DNA of 64,000 nt from JACNIZ01 sp964344765 (lineage in GTDB: Bacteria > Planctomycetota > UBA1135), in NCBI GenBank assembly GCA_964344765.1, contig CAYFOM010000018.1, forward strand, positions 1 through 64,000, written 5' to 3'. Below, piece after piece: positions 34,001 to 41,706 of the stretch. Numbering within the stretch: the stretch's first letter is position 1; every line of letters begins with the position of its first letter. The translations under genes and the position numbers were made by a program. The notes beneath the pieces were generated by a model. It was not told the DNA's origin and searched no databases. It worked only from the letters and a program-made list of their open reading frames with translations.

Positions 34001-34423
34001 ACCGACCACCAACGCATTGTTCTTAAGAAAGGCATCCCCGCGCGTTTCACGGTTTCGAACATGGATTCAATCCCAGTCGACTGGGATTTAAAGATGGTGC
34101 TTATTCCCGTTCTCAACGACGATGCCCCTCAAATGGACCGTAGTTGGAGCACGGAAATTTCTGCCGCTGGATCCGCCAAGAAGACCTTCCCGGAGCCCGC
34201 CACCTACAAGGTTGGCTGGCGGATTTTGCACCAACGCAACAACCACTCGATCCGCAAGTGGATCGATTTACCCGCCTCATCCAACCCGCAACGGATTGTG
34301 ATCGAAGATCGAACCGAAATCCAAGAGTTTGAGCTGAACATCGACTCATCCGCTTTGGCAGCCGCTCTCGAACGGGGAAGACTAGAGGAACTGGAATGGG
34401 ATCGTCGGCAGGGCCAAAGGTAG
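31091..34423 (+). CDS. ECF-type sigma factor fused to a TM helix and a giant extracytoplasmic extension
   Basis: 1,110 residues. Residues 1-165 are an ECF sigma factor: SLVADGATAEDIEQQAWLTALE is region 2 (2.2-2.4), and LPEPYGSAIYLRYFEELKVREVAERQGVSADTAQTHINRGLEKLR is region 4 with its HTH. A Ser/Thr/Ala-rich linker leads to a single TM (about 212-230, LTSASTWVLVVAAGLTLMFWP). The remaining ~870 residues are low-complexity linker followed by several beta-sandwich units of the carboxypeptidase-regulatory/Ig-like type (VSVHDETGEPLENAEVAL, VEGRVLSYLGEPVSGARVIVEFQ, IRVSVVNPNGDAIPKARIG). The sigma domain would therefore be tethered to the membrane with a large external sensor. No separate anti-sigma gene is adjacent. 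Confidence 0.88.
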   Translation: MSNLPNKPDLETLLAHGKWVQSLARSLVADGATAEDIEQQAWLTALERPPKHEGNLRSWWTSVVRSVAGKGRREEANRRTRESRVARAEGAKDQATPDELAERMDTFKRLSAAVINLPEPYGSAIYLRYFEELKVREVAERQGVSADTAQTHINRGLEKLRAAMREDLGGHWRQLCAVLVIPVPGITAAATAGVSATTATGLSAATGKSLLTSASTWVLVVAAGLTLMFWPSDEEATDPEGTQVVEAETSTTTIPSSSTANSTPIDDAKAQSGSTAKAGRTEAATLNGVEPGFQPWGSDGPMITVIGQDGKPISGAEVVCMQLSGAKFPESMLHEAAQAGADHVFTLYGDRYRANGLGKVRIAKPDGKVFLVGRTGEMFGTLSPPSAAVDSSDEITLRVERTPLIPVSVHDETGEPLENAEVALGLIDTDFHGGMTGSKTNGDGMAWVRFMPGMTFTYPNHDFAIHLNVGTATPIIADFDENNPPTDPVALVAPSTGRVVVTVSGDAAASSKKIVVGLGALRKQADGTYEERSSGPSNARTAVNGRAEFPHVALGQKIQCVAVSLDFEFNATETVDGPKTAGETVNVEILPIVEGSSISGRILNEEGMVAKNIRFKVDTHYRSPDRDFIRRDSFRTDAEGRFQLLQDGQISADTKRTLSVIMRKTSRKPERVATFDLSRDLPPGTTDVGDLVVRPAPTLVEGRVLSYLGEPVSGARVIVEFQSQRNFQLRDNTVPESEYGEGMFFSASSSDGPRWQTRDDWKTISNENGKFSFTGVGIFDHYRLSVSHFEYVDAEVEILPGDTGLDVVLGKPLTVSGTVLLDPGLHRHGLQPALLTPKKDKPGEYFSWGELLRHGGGVFKFPGVDPGTHAASIRTQWLREEIHFFPEFQINEQTGDVELPPVDLRGKLRSIRVSVVNPNGDAIPKARIGTLDDEWLRPFEFQPLVLTTTKPSFDFQIAANGYRTVRINGATDHQRIVLKKGIPARFTVSNMDSIPVDWDLKMVLIPVLNDDAPQMDRSWSTEISAAGSAKKTFPEPATYKVGWRILHQRNNHSIRKWIDLPASSNPQRIVIEDRTEIQEFELNIDSSALAAALERGRLEELEWDRRQGQR

Positions 34424-34428
34424 CTCGG

Positions 34429-34839
34429 TTAGCTCATCGCGTGACGCAGCGAGAAAAAGCTCAAGCTAAACCAAAACAGCAATGAGCCGCTCCACAATCC
34501 ATATCGAATCAACCTACGGCCCGGTCCGCGGTTGAACAGGATCTGGGCCAACGCGCCGACCAATAAAACCGGTCCGCCGATCGCTGCCAACTCCAACGAA
34601 TACTCGGTGCAGCAAGACTGCCCACCGCGAACCAGCGCGCCGGCGAAGGGGCCGCCCAAAATCGGCAGGGCCTCCCAGGCACTGTTGTCACCGCGCCATG
34701 CCCACGCCCAGAATCCGGCAGCGATCACCGCTGCAATGCCCAAATGGACCCGGTGGAAGGCGCCGCGGATTTGCATACCCCATAGTTCCGATTCACGTCC
34801 GGCAAATTGCGACCGAATCGCAAATAATCTTTCCAGCAA
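34429..34839 (-). CDS. Small four-TM membrane protein
   Basis: 136 residues, hydrophilic N-terminus with many Arg, then about four hydrophobic segments: 32-47 (LGIAAVIAAGFWAWAW), 56-70, 82-100 (LAAIGGPVLLVGALAQIL) and 112-132 (LWSGSLLFWFSLSFFSLRH). A QSCCTEYS loop lies between helices. No family recognised. Convergent with the sigma-fusion gene with a 5-bp gap. Confidence 0.65.
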   Translation of the reverse strand: MLERLFAIRSQFAGRESELWGMQIRGAFHRVHLGIAAVIAAGFWAWAWRGDNSAWEALPILGGPFAGALVRGGQSCCTEYSLELAAIGGPVLLVGALAQILFNRGPGRRLIRYGLWSGSLLFWFSLSFFSLRHAMS

Positions 34840-34933
34840 ATCTATCTTTCTTTTGGTGCCAATAGCGGGGATCCCCGGCTCAACGCCTGATTTCGGGATA
34901 AGCTGAAATAGTCTTCAACCCAACTCTCCTGTC

Positions 34934-35305
34934 ATGAAGTCTCTTCCTTTATTCACCCTCGCCCTCGGTGCGGCATGGCTTCCCTCCTGTCAGATGGATC
35001 CGCCGCAGGCCGCAACCATGTCGCCGGTGTCCGAGCAAACCCGCCTCGCCGACTCCATTGCTTCGCTGCGCGCCGACATCCAACTCCTCCAGCAGGACGT
35101 GCGCGAGCTGCAAGCCTCGGTCCAATCCAACTCCCCCAGCGGCGCCAAAGTCGACGTCTTGGTGATGCTGCGCGACGAGCTGGAGAATGAGCTCGAGCAG
35201 CTGCGCGGCCGCTATCGCGAAGATAATTATCGAATTCAGGGCAAGCTCAAAGAGTTCGCCGAAATCGAGGCGATCTTGTACGACCAACTGCGCAAAGTGG
35301 ACTAG
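34934..35305 (+). CDS. Coiled-coil lipoprotein
   Basis: 123 residues. Signal MKSLPLFTLALGAAWLPSC with Cys19 as probable lipid anchor (WLPSC is a weak lipobox). The mature part is almost entirely heptad-patterned helix (LADSIASLRADIQLLQQDVRELQASVQ; LRDELENELEQLRGRYREDN), so a coiled coil similar in style to Lpp- or YbgF-like proteins is expected. It may connect the envelope or oligomerise. It stands 102 bp upstream of the PPDK gene. The opposite-strand frame is its shadow. Confidence 0.75.
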   Translation: MKSLPLFTLALGAAWLPSCQMDPPQAATMSPVSEQTRLADSIASLRADIQLLQQDVRELQASVQSNSPSGAKVDVLVMLRDELENELEQLRGRYREDNYRIQGKLKEFAEIEAILYDQLRKVD

Positions 35306-35407
35306 CAGGGCCAGGTTTTCGGGATTAATTAGAGCGGACCTACGGTCGGCGCGCGCCCGAGGTGTGCGGGGCTGTAGGCGATGCCACCCATTGCCACCGA
35401 AAACCTC

Positions 35408-38140
35408 ATGGCCAAAAGAAAGATGACGAAAGGCGCGACCAAGTCCTCCAAACCTCGCCGTAAAGCCACCAAACCCAAGGCAGCCAAAATGGTTTATGCC
35501 TTCGGCAAGACTAAAACCGAAGGAAACGCAACGATGCGTCTGCTGCTCGGAGGCAAGGGAGCGAACCTGGCCGAAATGACGTCAATCGGCCTGCCGGTTC
35601 CTCCGGGGTTCACGATCACGACCGAGACTTGCGCCGCTTTTTATAAGAACCACGGCCATCTACCCGAGGGCTTGATGGATCAGGTTCACACCGCAGTGCG
35701 GCGGCTAGAGCGCGAGACCGGCAAGAAGTTCGGCTCGGCCAAGAACCCTCTGCTGGTTTCGGTTCGTTCCGGCGCCGCGGCTTCCATGCCGGGCATGATG
35801 AACACCATTTTGAACCTTGGCTTGAACGACGATTCCGTCGAAGGCTTGGCTCAACTCACCGGTAACGAGCGCTTTGCGTTCGACGCCTACCGCCGACTGA
35901 TCAACATGTACGGCGATGTCGTACTGGAAGTTCCGCACCACGTATTCGAAGCGGAGTTCGACAAGATCAAATCCAAAGAAGGCGTCACTGAAGACAACGA
36001 TGTATCGGTGGACGGCTTGAAGCAGCTTTGCTTCGCCTATGAAGCGGTGTTCAAAAAGGCCACCGGCATGGACTTCCCGCAGGATCCGTATGAGCAGTTG
36101 CAGTTAGCGGTCGAAGCGGTGTTCAAGAGTTGGATGATCGAGAAGGCGGTGGTTTATCGCCGGATTGAAAACATCACCGGCTTGGCCGGCACTGCCGTCA
36201 ACGTGCAAGCGATGGTGTTCGGCAACATGGGTGCCGACAGTGGCACCGGCGTCGGCTTTACTCGCAACCCTGCCACCGGCCAAAACCGCTTCTTCGGCGA
36301 GTTCTTGGTTAATGCACAGGGCGAAGACGTGGTGGCCGGCATTCGCACGCCGCAGCCGGTACAAAAGCTGCACACATGGAAGGCGGCGAACAACAAGACC
36401 ATCGGTCGTCAGGTGAAGAATCAGCTGGTCGAGATTAAGCACATTCTTGAACAGCACTACGGCGATGTGCAAGACATCGAGTTCACCATCGAGCAGGGCA
36501 CTTTCTATATCCTGCAAACGCGCAACGGCAAGCGCACCAGCGCGGCGGCGGTCAAGATCGCTTGCGACATGGTCAAAGAAGGCTTGATCGACGAAAAAAC
36601 CGCACTGCAGCGGGTGCCGGCGAGCAGCTTGACTCAGTTGTTACTGCCGAGCTTCGACCCCAAAGCGCGCATCGATCACGAACTGCTGACTATTGGCCTG
36701 CCGGCAAGCCCAGGCGCCGCGTCCGGCAAGTTGGCCTTCTCGGCCGACGAAGCGGTCAAGCGCACCCAAGCCGGTGAAAAGGTGATTTTGGTTCGCGCCG
36801 AAACCAGCCCGGAAGACGTCGATGGCATGCACCATGCGGTCGGCATTTTGACCAGCACCGGCGGTATGACTTCGCACGCGGCAGTGGTTGCACGCGGTTG
36901 GGGCAAGTGCTGCGTGGCCGGCGCCGGCGAGGTGGAAATCGACGAGCGCCACAAGCAGATTAAAGTGGCCGGCAAGACCTTCGGCAAAAACGACATCATC
37001 TCGTTGGATGGCTCCAGCGGCCAGGTTTACGAAGGCAAGATGGCGACGGTTTCTCCGCGTTTGAGCGGCGACTTCAAGAAGTTGATGGGTTGGGCCGACA
37101 AGGTGCGGCGCATGAAAGTGCGCACCAACGCCGACTCGCCGGAAGATGCACGTCGGGCTCGTCAGTTTGGTGCCCAAGGCATCGGCTTGTGCCGGACCGA
37201 GCACATGTTCTTTGAAGGTGACCGGATCATCGCGATGCGCGAAATGATTCTGGCCGAGGACAAGCACTCGCGCGAGGTGGCGCTGGCCAAATTGCTGCCG
37301 TTCCAGCGGCGTGATTTCCGCGGCATTTTCAAAGCGATGGACGGACTGCCGGTGACGGTTCGCTTGCTGGATCCGCCGCTGCATGAATTCCTGCCGCATG
37401 GCGCACGCAACCAGCGCGACATGGCCGAAACCATGAACGTCAGCGCCAAGCACATCGCCCACCGCGTGAATCAGCTTCACGAAATGAACCCGATGCTGGG
37501 TCACCGCGGTTGTCGTTTGTCGGTGACTTACCCCGAGATCTTGGTCATGCAAGTTACCGCGATTACGCAAGCGGCTGTGCGCTGTGTAACCGCGAAACGC
37601 AAGGTCGATGCTCGACCGGAAATCATGATTCCGTTGGTCGGCACCTACAAGGAACTGCGCGTGCTGCGCAAGTTGGCGGTCGACACCATCGCGAAGGTCA
37701 AAGAGCGTGAAGGTTTCACCGGTAACCTGGACATTCCGGTCGGCACGATGATCGAAATTCCGCGCGCCGCGCTGACCGCCGATCAGGTTGCTGAGTACGC
37801 CGACTTCTTCAGCTTCGGCACCAATGACTTAACGCAAATGACCTACGGTTATTCGCGCGACGACATCAACAGCTTCTTGCCTGACTACCTGAAGACCGGA
37901 ATTTTGGAACAGGATCCGTTTGCTTCTCTCGACGTCAACGGCGTAGGTCAGTTGGTGGAAATGGGCGTACAACGTGGTCGCTCGCTGAAGCCCGATTTGG
38001 GCTGCGGCATTTGCGGCGAGCACGGTGGTGACCCGGCGTCGATTGCCTTCTGCGAAAAGGTTGGATTGGACTACGTGTCCTGCTCGCCATTCCGCGTACC
38101 GATTGCTCGATTGGCTGCGGCGCAAGCTGCTTTGGACTAA
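35408..38140 (+). CDS. ppdK: Pyruvate, phosphate dikinase
   Basis: About 910 residues from ATG 35408 (35381 is an in-frame alternative). Catalyses reversible interconversion of pyruvate, ATP and phosphate with PEP, AMP and PPi in the cytoplasm. A Lys-rich N-terminal tail (~28 residues) precedes VYAFGKTKTEG. The ATP-grasp domain shows LLGGKGANLAEMTSIGLPVPPGFTI and GFTRNPATGQ. The phosphohistidine domain has TGGMTSHAAVVARGWGK (catalytic His). The PEP-binding barrel carries GLCRTEHMFF, LGHRGCRL, GTMIEIPRAAL, FFSFGTNDLTQMTYGYSRDD and GCGICGEHGGDP (catalytic Cys). Length matches the usual ~880-900 plus tail. It is followed by a strong terminator and appears monocistronic. Confidence 0.97.
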   Translation: MAKRKMTKGATKSSKPRRKATKPKAAKMVYAFGKTKTEGNATMRLLLGGKGANLAEMTSIGLPVPPGFTITTETCAAFYKNHGHLPEGLMDQVHTAVRRLERETGKKFGSAKNPLLVSVRSGAAASMPGMMNTILNLGLNDDSVEGLAQLTGNERFAFDAYRRLINMYGDVVLEVPHHVFEAEFDKIKSKEGVTEDNDVSVDGLKQLCFAYEAVFKKATGMDFPQDPYEQLQLAVEAVFKSWMIEKAVVYRRIENITGLAGTAVNVQAMVFGNMGADSGTGVGFTRNPATGQNRFFGEFLVNAQGEDVVAGIRTPQPVQKLHTWKAANNKTIGRQVKNQLVEIKHILEQHYGDVQDIEFTIEQGTFYILQTRNGKRTSAAAVKIACDMVKEGLIDEKTALQRVPASSLTQLLLPSFDPKARIDHELLTIGLPASPGAASGKLAFSADEAVKRTQAGEKVILVRAETSPEDVDGMHHAVGILTSTGGMTSHAAVVARGWGKCCVAGAGEVEIDERHKQIKVAGKTFGKNDIISLDGSSGQVYEGKMATVSPRLSGDFKKLMGWADKVRRMKVRTNADSPEDARRARQFGAQGIGLCRTEHMFFEGDRIIAMREMILAEDKHSREVALAKLLPFQRRDFRGIFKAMDGLPVTVRLLDPPLHEFLPHGARNQRDMAETMNVSAKHIAHRVNQLHEMNPMLGHRGCRLSVTYPEILVMQVTAITQAAVRCVTAKRKVDARPEIMIPLVGTYKELRVLRKLAVDTIAKVKEREGFTGNLDIPVGTMIEIPRAALTADQVAEYADFFSFGTNDLTQMTYGYSRDDINSFLPDYLKTGILEQDPFASLDVNGVGQLVEMGVQRGRSLKPDLGCGICGEHGGDPASIAFCEKVGLDYVSCSPFRVPIARLAAAQAALD

Positions 38141-38158
38141 TTCGGTCCAGCCCCTATT

Positions 38159-38183
38159 GGAGCCCACTCATTGAGTGGGCTCC
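38159..38183 (+). terminator. Intrinsic terminator after ppdK
   Basis: GGAGCCCACTCA and TGAGTGGGCTCC form a 12-bp perfect inverted repeat with one base between the arms (effective loop a few bases larger), followed directly by TTTTT. It lies 18 bp after the ppdK stop. Confidence 0.9.
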
Positions 38184-38250
38184 TTTTTCGTTTTGCGTGA
38201 AATTCGCCTTCCAAAACTCCAAATATCTTGGCAAGTAAACTGAGCCACTC

Positions 38251-38463
38251 ATGAATGACTCCCACTCCCCCAAACCAACCGGCAGCGTTTTGCAGCATTT
38301 TCATGGACCACAAGTTTGGGGGGGTATCATCCTGACGCTCGCCGGATACTTATGTGAGGAGTTCGTCGGCAGTGAGCACGCTTTTGAAATTTTGATGTTT
38401 TTCGGCGGTTTGAATTTAGGGATCGGATTGGGAATGAATATGGTCCGCGCGAAGGCGGCTTGA
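38251..38463 (+). CDS. Small two-TM membrane protein
   Basis: 70 residues. Hydrophobic segments about 23-36 (VWGGIILTLAGYLCEE) and 45-63 (EILMFFGGLNLGIGLGMNM). Short polar N-terminus with His and Pro. No family recognised. It is preceded by the ppdK terminator, so it needs its own promoter. The following lipoprotein starts 19 bp later. Confidence 0.65.
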   Translation: MNDSHSPKPTGSVLQHFHGPQVWGGIILTLAGYLCEEFVGSEHAFEILMFFGGLNLGIGLGMNMVRAKAA

Positions 38464-38482
38464 CCAGCGAGTACTATGGGGC

Positions 38483-39007
38483 ATGCTCAAGTTAGACCAT
38501 GTTCTGCTGATCCTTTTGGGGTTGTTGCTCCCGGCGTGTAGCGCGTCGGACACCGGCGCTGGGCCGCTGGAAGTTGATTTTGGCAACGAGTTATCGCAGC
38601 CGTTTCGCGACATTTTGTTTCAGGCGGGCGAGTTTGAGCTTGTTGCGCTGAACCCGGATTGGCCGACTAAGGAGAGCAAAGCTGATCCGAAGAATTTGCA
38701 GGGCTATACCGTTCGCGGTCGAGCGACGATTTCCGATCGCGCTTTGCGGCTGGAATTAATGCAAGCTTTAGGCGACGGCGCACGTGAAAACGACGGCATG
38801 GTGGCCGCGTGCTTCAACCCGCGGCATGCAATCATCGCCACTCACAACGGCAAAACTTGTGAAATCATCATTTGCTTTGAATGCCTGACCTTCCAAGTTT
38901 GGGACGGTAGCACAAAGATCGAAACCGTCGACTTGTCGGAAACGCCACGCACCACCTTCGACCGCATTTACACCGCGGCGGGTTTGTCGATCGCCCCTCG
39001 CACTTAA
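38483..39007 (+). CDS. Hypothetical lipoprotein
   Basis: 174 residues. Signal HVLLILLGLLLPACS with Cys at about 19 (LLPAC lipobox). The mature part is a compact mixed fold (FQAGEFELVALNPDWPTK, LQGYTVRGRATISDRALRLELMQALGDGARE, HAIIATHNGKTCEIIICFECLTFQVWDGS). Similar small secreted proteins with HGI/CF-ECL-type C-terminal motifs occur in planctomycetes, but function is unknown. The sulfatase-fusion gene begins 7 bp after its stop, suggesting one operon. Confidence 0.78.
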   Translation: MLKLDHVLLILLGLLLPACSASDTGAGPLEVDFGNELSQPFRDILFQAGEFELVALNPDWPTKESKADPKNLQGYTVRGRATISDRALRLELMQALGDGARENDGMVAACFNPRHAIIATHNGKTCEIIICFECLTFQVWDGSTKIETVDLSETPRTTFDRIYTAAGLSIAPRT

Positions 39008-39014
39008 CCCTTCC

Positions 39015-40997
39015 ATGCGGACCTCCTTGCTTGGCATTTTTCTTGGGTTCATTGCCTCGGCCACTCCGCCGGCACTTGCGCAAGCAGACCCCCCCAACAT
39101 CCTGCTGATCGTCGCCGACGATATGGGATATGGCGATCTGTCTTGCTACGGCTCGCTGCAAATCCAAACGCCCAACTTGGATCGGCTTGCCGCCGCCGGT
39201 GTGCGTTGCACCGACGCTTACGTCAGCGGTCCGGTTTGTGCGCCGTCGCGTGCCGGCTTAATGACCGGGCGCAATGGATCGCGTTTTGGTTTTGAACATA
39301 ACCTAAGTCGTCCGGCAAGCCTTCGAGAGGAATACGTCGGCATTCCGTTGGATGAGCCGTTGCTTCCGCAACGATTGAAGAAGGTGGGATATCGCACGGG
39401 ATTAGTTGGTAAGTGGCATTTGGGTGAGTCGGTACCGGAGCATCATCCGTTGGAACGCGGCTTTGATTCGTTCTTCGGCATGCTGAATGGGAGCCATGGT
39501 TATTGGCCGACGCTGAAAAAGAACCATTTGTGGTATGGGCATGAAAAGCCGGCCGAAATTCGCGGTGAATACCTAACCGATTGGTTCACCCTGGAGGCGC
39601 TGGACTTTATTCGCGGCGAGGGATTTGCGGCTTCCGCCGAAGGTGAAAATCAAAAAGACCGACCGTGGTTTCTCTTCCTTTCCTACAACACTCCGCACTC
39701 GCCGATGCAAGCACGCGAGGACGATTTGGCTGCTGTTGCCCATATCCCCGGCAAGACGCGGCGGATTTATGCAGCGATGCAACACTGTATGGATCGGAAC
39801 ATCGGTTTGATTTTGTCCGAGCTGGAGCAACGCGGGGAGCTGCAGAATACTCTGATCGTTTTTCTTTCCGACAATGGCGGTTCGGTGGAAGTCAGCCATG
39901 CGATCAATGCACCTTTGCGCGGCACCAAGGGCACCTACCTGGAAGGTGGGATTCGCGTGCCGATGATCTTTTCGTGGCCGCAGCAATGGGAGCCGCAAGT
40001 ATTTCGTCAGCCACTCAGCGCACTGGATTTGATGGCAACTTTCGTCAGCGCTGCCGGCGGAAATCCGCCTTCGCCCGGCGAGCGGGTGGAACGTGCAGGA
40101 CGCAAAAAGAAGAAGTGGCCGATCTATGACAGTGTGGATTTAGATCCTCATTTCCGCGGTAAGAATAATACCGCTCCGCACCCCACTTTGTACTGGCGCA
40201 CCGCGCTGCGCGGTTCCGCCATCCGCGACGGCGACTGGAAATTGCTGCGCCCGAATAGCGAGCTTCCGCAGCTGTACAACCTCGCTGAAGACGTCGGCGA
40301 AACGCGGAACTTAATTGCGGACGAACCGGCCATTGCTGCACGGTTGTTGGAAAAATTCAACAAGTGGGAGACGACGTTGGAACGCAATCCGATGTTCATG
40401 TCTGATCCTTATTGGTTGGGCTACAACCGCAAGCTGTATGAACGCCGTTATCGATTGACTCAACCCGCCGCAGATGAGTCCGATGCCCCAGCCGAAGCGA
40501 ACAAGGACGACGGCGCCATCTCAAGCAGGTTAGTCGAAACCAATACTTCCGAATTAGTTTTGATTCAGGAAGCGGTCATCCATGCTCCGGTGGATCAAGT
40601 TTGGGCGGCATTCACCACCGAAAAAGGTTGGACGGCTTGGGCATCCCCACAAGCAAAGTTCGATTTCCGCGCCGGTGGTGCCTTGCTCACGCATTACGAC
40701 CCGAATGCAAAAATCGGCGACGAAGGCACCAACACTTTGCACATTCTCAATTACATCCCGCAACGGCTGTTGACCTTGCGCGCCGATATGGAAGAACGCT
40801 GGCCGCAGTTTATGAAAGAAGATGCGGAAAAGTTGATGAACGTCATCGTGTTTGATCGCGTGGCGGCGAATCAAACACGAATTCTTTCTTACGGCGTCGG
40901 CTACCGCGACACGACCGACTACCGCCAACTGCTGGACTTCTTCATTCCCGCGAATGAAGGTTTATTGCGCAAGCTCAAAGCACACTTGGAACAATAA
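39015..40997 (+). CDS. Secreted sulfatase with C-terminal AHSA1/SRPBCC domain
   Basis: 660 residues. Sec signal MRTSLLGIFLGFIASATPPALAQ. Sulfatase domain ~25-480: VADDMGYGD (metal Asp pair at 35-36), CAPSRAGLMTG (C75, the site converted to formylglycine), GLVGKWHLGE, SYNTPHSP, FLSDNGGS. A linker rich in Ala/Asp/Glu follows, then from ~515 an AHSA1-type START-like domain: EAVIHAPVDQVWAAFTTEKGWTAWASPQAKFDFRAGGALL ... LLRKLKAHL. Sulfatases normally end before this; the SRPBCC domain, usually cytoplasmic and ligand-binding, is unexpected in a secreted enzyme. It may bind a hydrophobic sulfate ester. The substrate is unknown, probably sulfated polysaccharide or sterol-like. Confidence 0.9.
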   Translation: MRTSLLGIFLGFIASATPPALAQADPPNILLIVADDMGYGDLSCYGSLQIQTPNLDRLAAAGVRCTDAYVSGPVCAPSRAGLMTGRNGSRFGFEHNLSRPASLREEYVGIPLDEPLLPQRLKKVGYRTGLVGKWHLGESVPEHHPLERGFDSFFGMLNGSHGYWPTLKKNHLWYGHEKPAEIRGEYLTDWFTLEALDFIRGEGFAASAEGENQKDRPWFLFLSYNTPHSPMQAREDDLAAVAHIPGKTRRIYAAMQHCMDRNIGLILSELEQRGELQNTLIVFLSDNGGSVEVSHAINAPLRGTKGTYLEGGIRVPMIFSWPQQWEPQVFRQPLSALDLMATFVSAAGGNPPSPGERVERAGRKKKKWPIYDSVDLDPHFRGKNNTAPHPTLYWRTALRGSAIRDGDWKLLRPNSELPQLYNLAEDVGETRNLIADEPAIAARLLEKFNKWETTLERNPMFMSDPYWLGYNRKLYERRYRLTQPAADESDAPAEANKDDGAISSRLVETNTSELVLIQEAVIHAPVDQVWAAFTTEKGWTAWASPQAKFDFRAGGALLTHYDPNAKIGDEGTNTLHILNYIPQRLLTLRADMEERWPQFMKEDAEKLMNVIVFDRVAANQTRILSYGVGYRDTTDYRQLLDFFIPANEGLLRKLKAHLEQ

Positions 40998-41003
40998 CAG
41001 CAA

Positions 41004-41342
41004 CTAGCGCTCGGTGATTTCCACCAACAAAACGGCGTGGCGCGAAATCCAGTGATCGCGATTTTTGATCTGGATGCACACCCAGTTGTCGTTGCAAACG
41101 CGAACGATGCCATCCAAAGAAACCACAGCGCCATTGATGCTCGAAGTCATCGGCGGCACCGGCAAATTGGCAGCTCCACCCAATGCGTCGCGACGCAATT
41201 GCACGCGGACCGAAGCGCCGGGCTGCGGCCGGTCATAGTCCATCCACGAATCCGAATTCGTTGATCCGGATAGCGATCCCAGCTGGAACGCGGCGGCGAA
41301 AGTTAAAACTGCAAAAACTAGGGCGAAGAAATTTTTATTCAT
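41004..41342 (-). CDS. Hypothetical protein with N-terminal signal or anchor
   Basis: About 112 residues from ATG 41342. MNKNFFALVFAVLTFAAAFQLGSLS is a signal peptide or uncleaved anchor. The rest (GASVRVQLRRDALGGAANLP; GAVVSLDGIVRVCNDNWVCIQIKNRDHWISRHAVLLVEI) is an SH3-like small beta barrel in outline, not assigned. The ATG overlaps the end of the ABM-like gene by 8 bp, so the two are coupled. Confidence 0.72.
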   Translation of the reverse strand: MNKNFFALVFAVLTFAAAFQLGSLSGSTNSDSWMDYDRPQPGASVRVQLRRDALGGAANLPVPPMTSSINGAVVSLDGIVRVCNDNWVCIQIKNRDHWISRHAVLLVEITER

Positions 41343-41619
41343 TGTGCTCAAGTACTTCCACGACTTCCGAGGAGTAATGAGCATACCACTTGCTTCGTCC
41401 CATCTGCATCGCCGCTTGGTGTTGCGGTGCATCGCGCCAAGCGCGCAGGTGTTTGAGCGTCGGCCAATAGGAGATCGAAATTTCTTCTTTGCCGTTGTCC
41501 ACGGTAATGAACTTGGTGCAGCCAAATTTCTCTTTGGCCAGCAGGCGCAATTTCGGTCCGGTTTCGAAGTACTCGTCGTCGAGTACGCCAAAGGTCGCGT
41601 GGAAGTAGACCGCGTACAT
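41335..41619 (-). CDS. ABM-family monooxygenase-like protein
   Basis: 94 residues, ferredoxin-like fold: MYAVYFHATFG strand, DDEYFETGPKLRLLAKEKFGCTKFIT, then EEISISYWPTLKHLRAWRDAPQHQAAMQMGRSKWYAHYSSEVVEV, the classical ABM signature (SYW..L..+..W......H). It closely parallels the protein at 8716-9033. Substrate unknown. Its 3' end overlaps the next gene, and no other strand-mates lie upstream. Confidence 0.85.
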   Translation of the reverse strand: MYAVYFHATFGVLDDEYFETGPKLRLLAKEKFGCTKFITVDNGKEEISISYWPTLKHLRAWRDAPQHQAAMQMGRSKWYAHYSSEVVEVLEHNE

Positions 41620-41706
41620 TTCCCTCCAGTTTACAAGCTAGGCACACGAAAATTTCACATTCAACGAATAGCCTGGGTGAGTTCGTCAATCGCCCAATCC
41701 GCCACC

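Noticed and set aside
36641..37570. Open minus-strand frame of 309 codons inside ppdK
   Set aside because: Shadow of ppdK; composition rich in Arg, His and Gln with no recognisable fold.
41344..41706. Upstream extension of the DUF695-like frame
   Set aside because: It is antisense to the convincing ABM-like gene; the ATG at 41707 starts the recognisable part.
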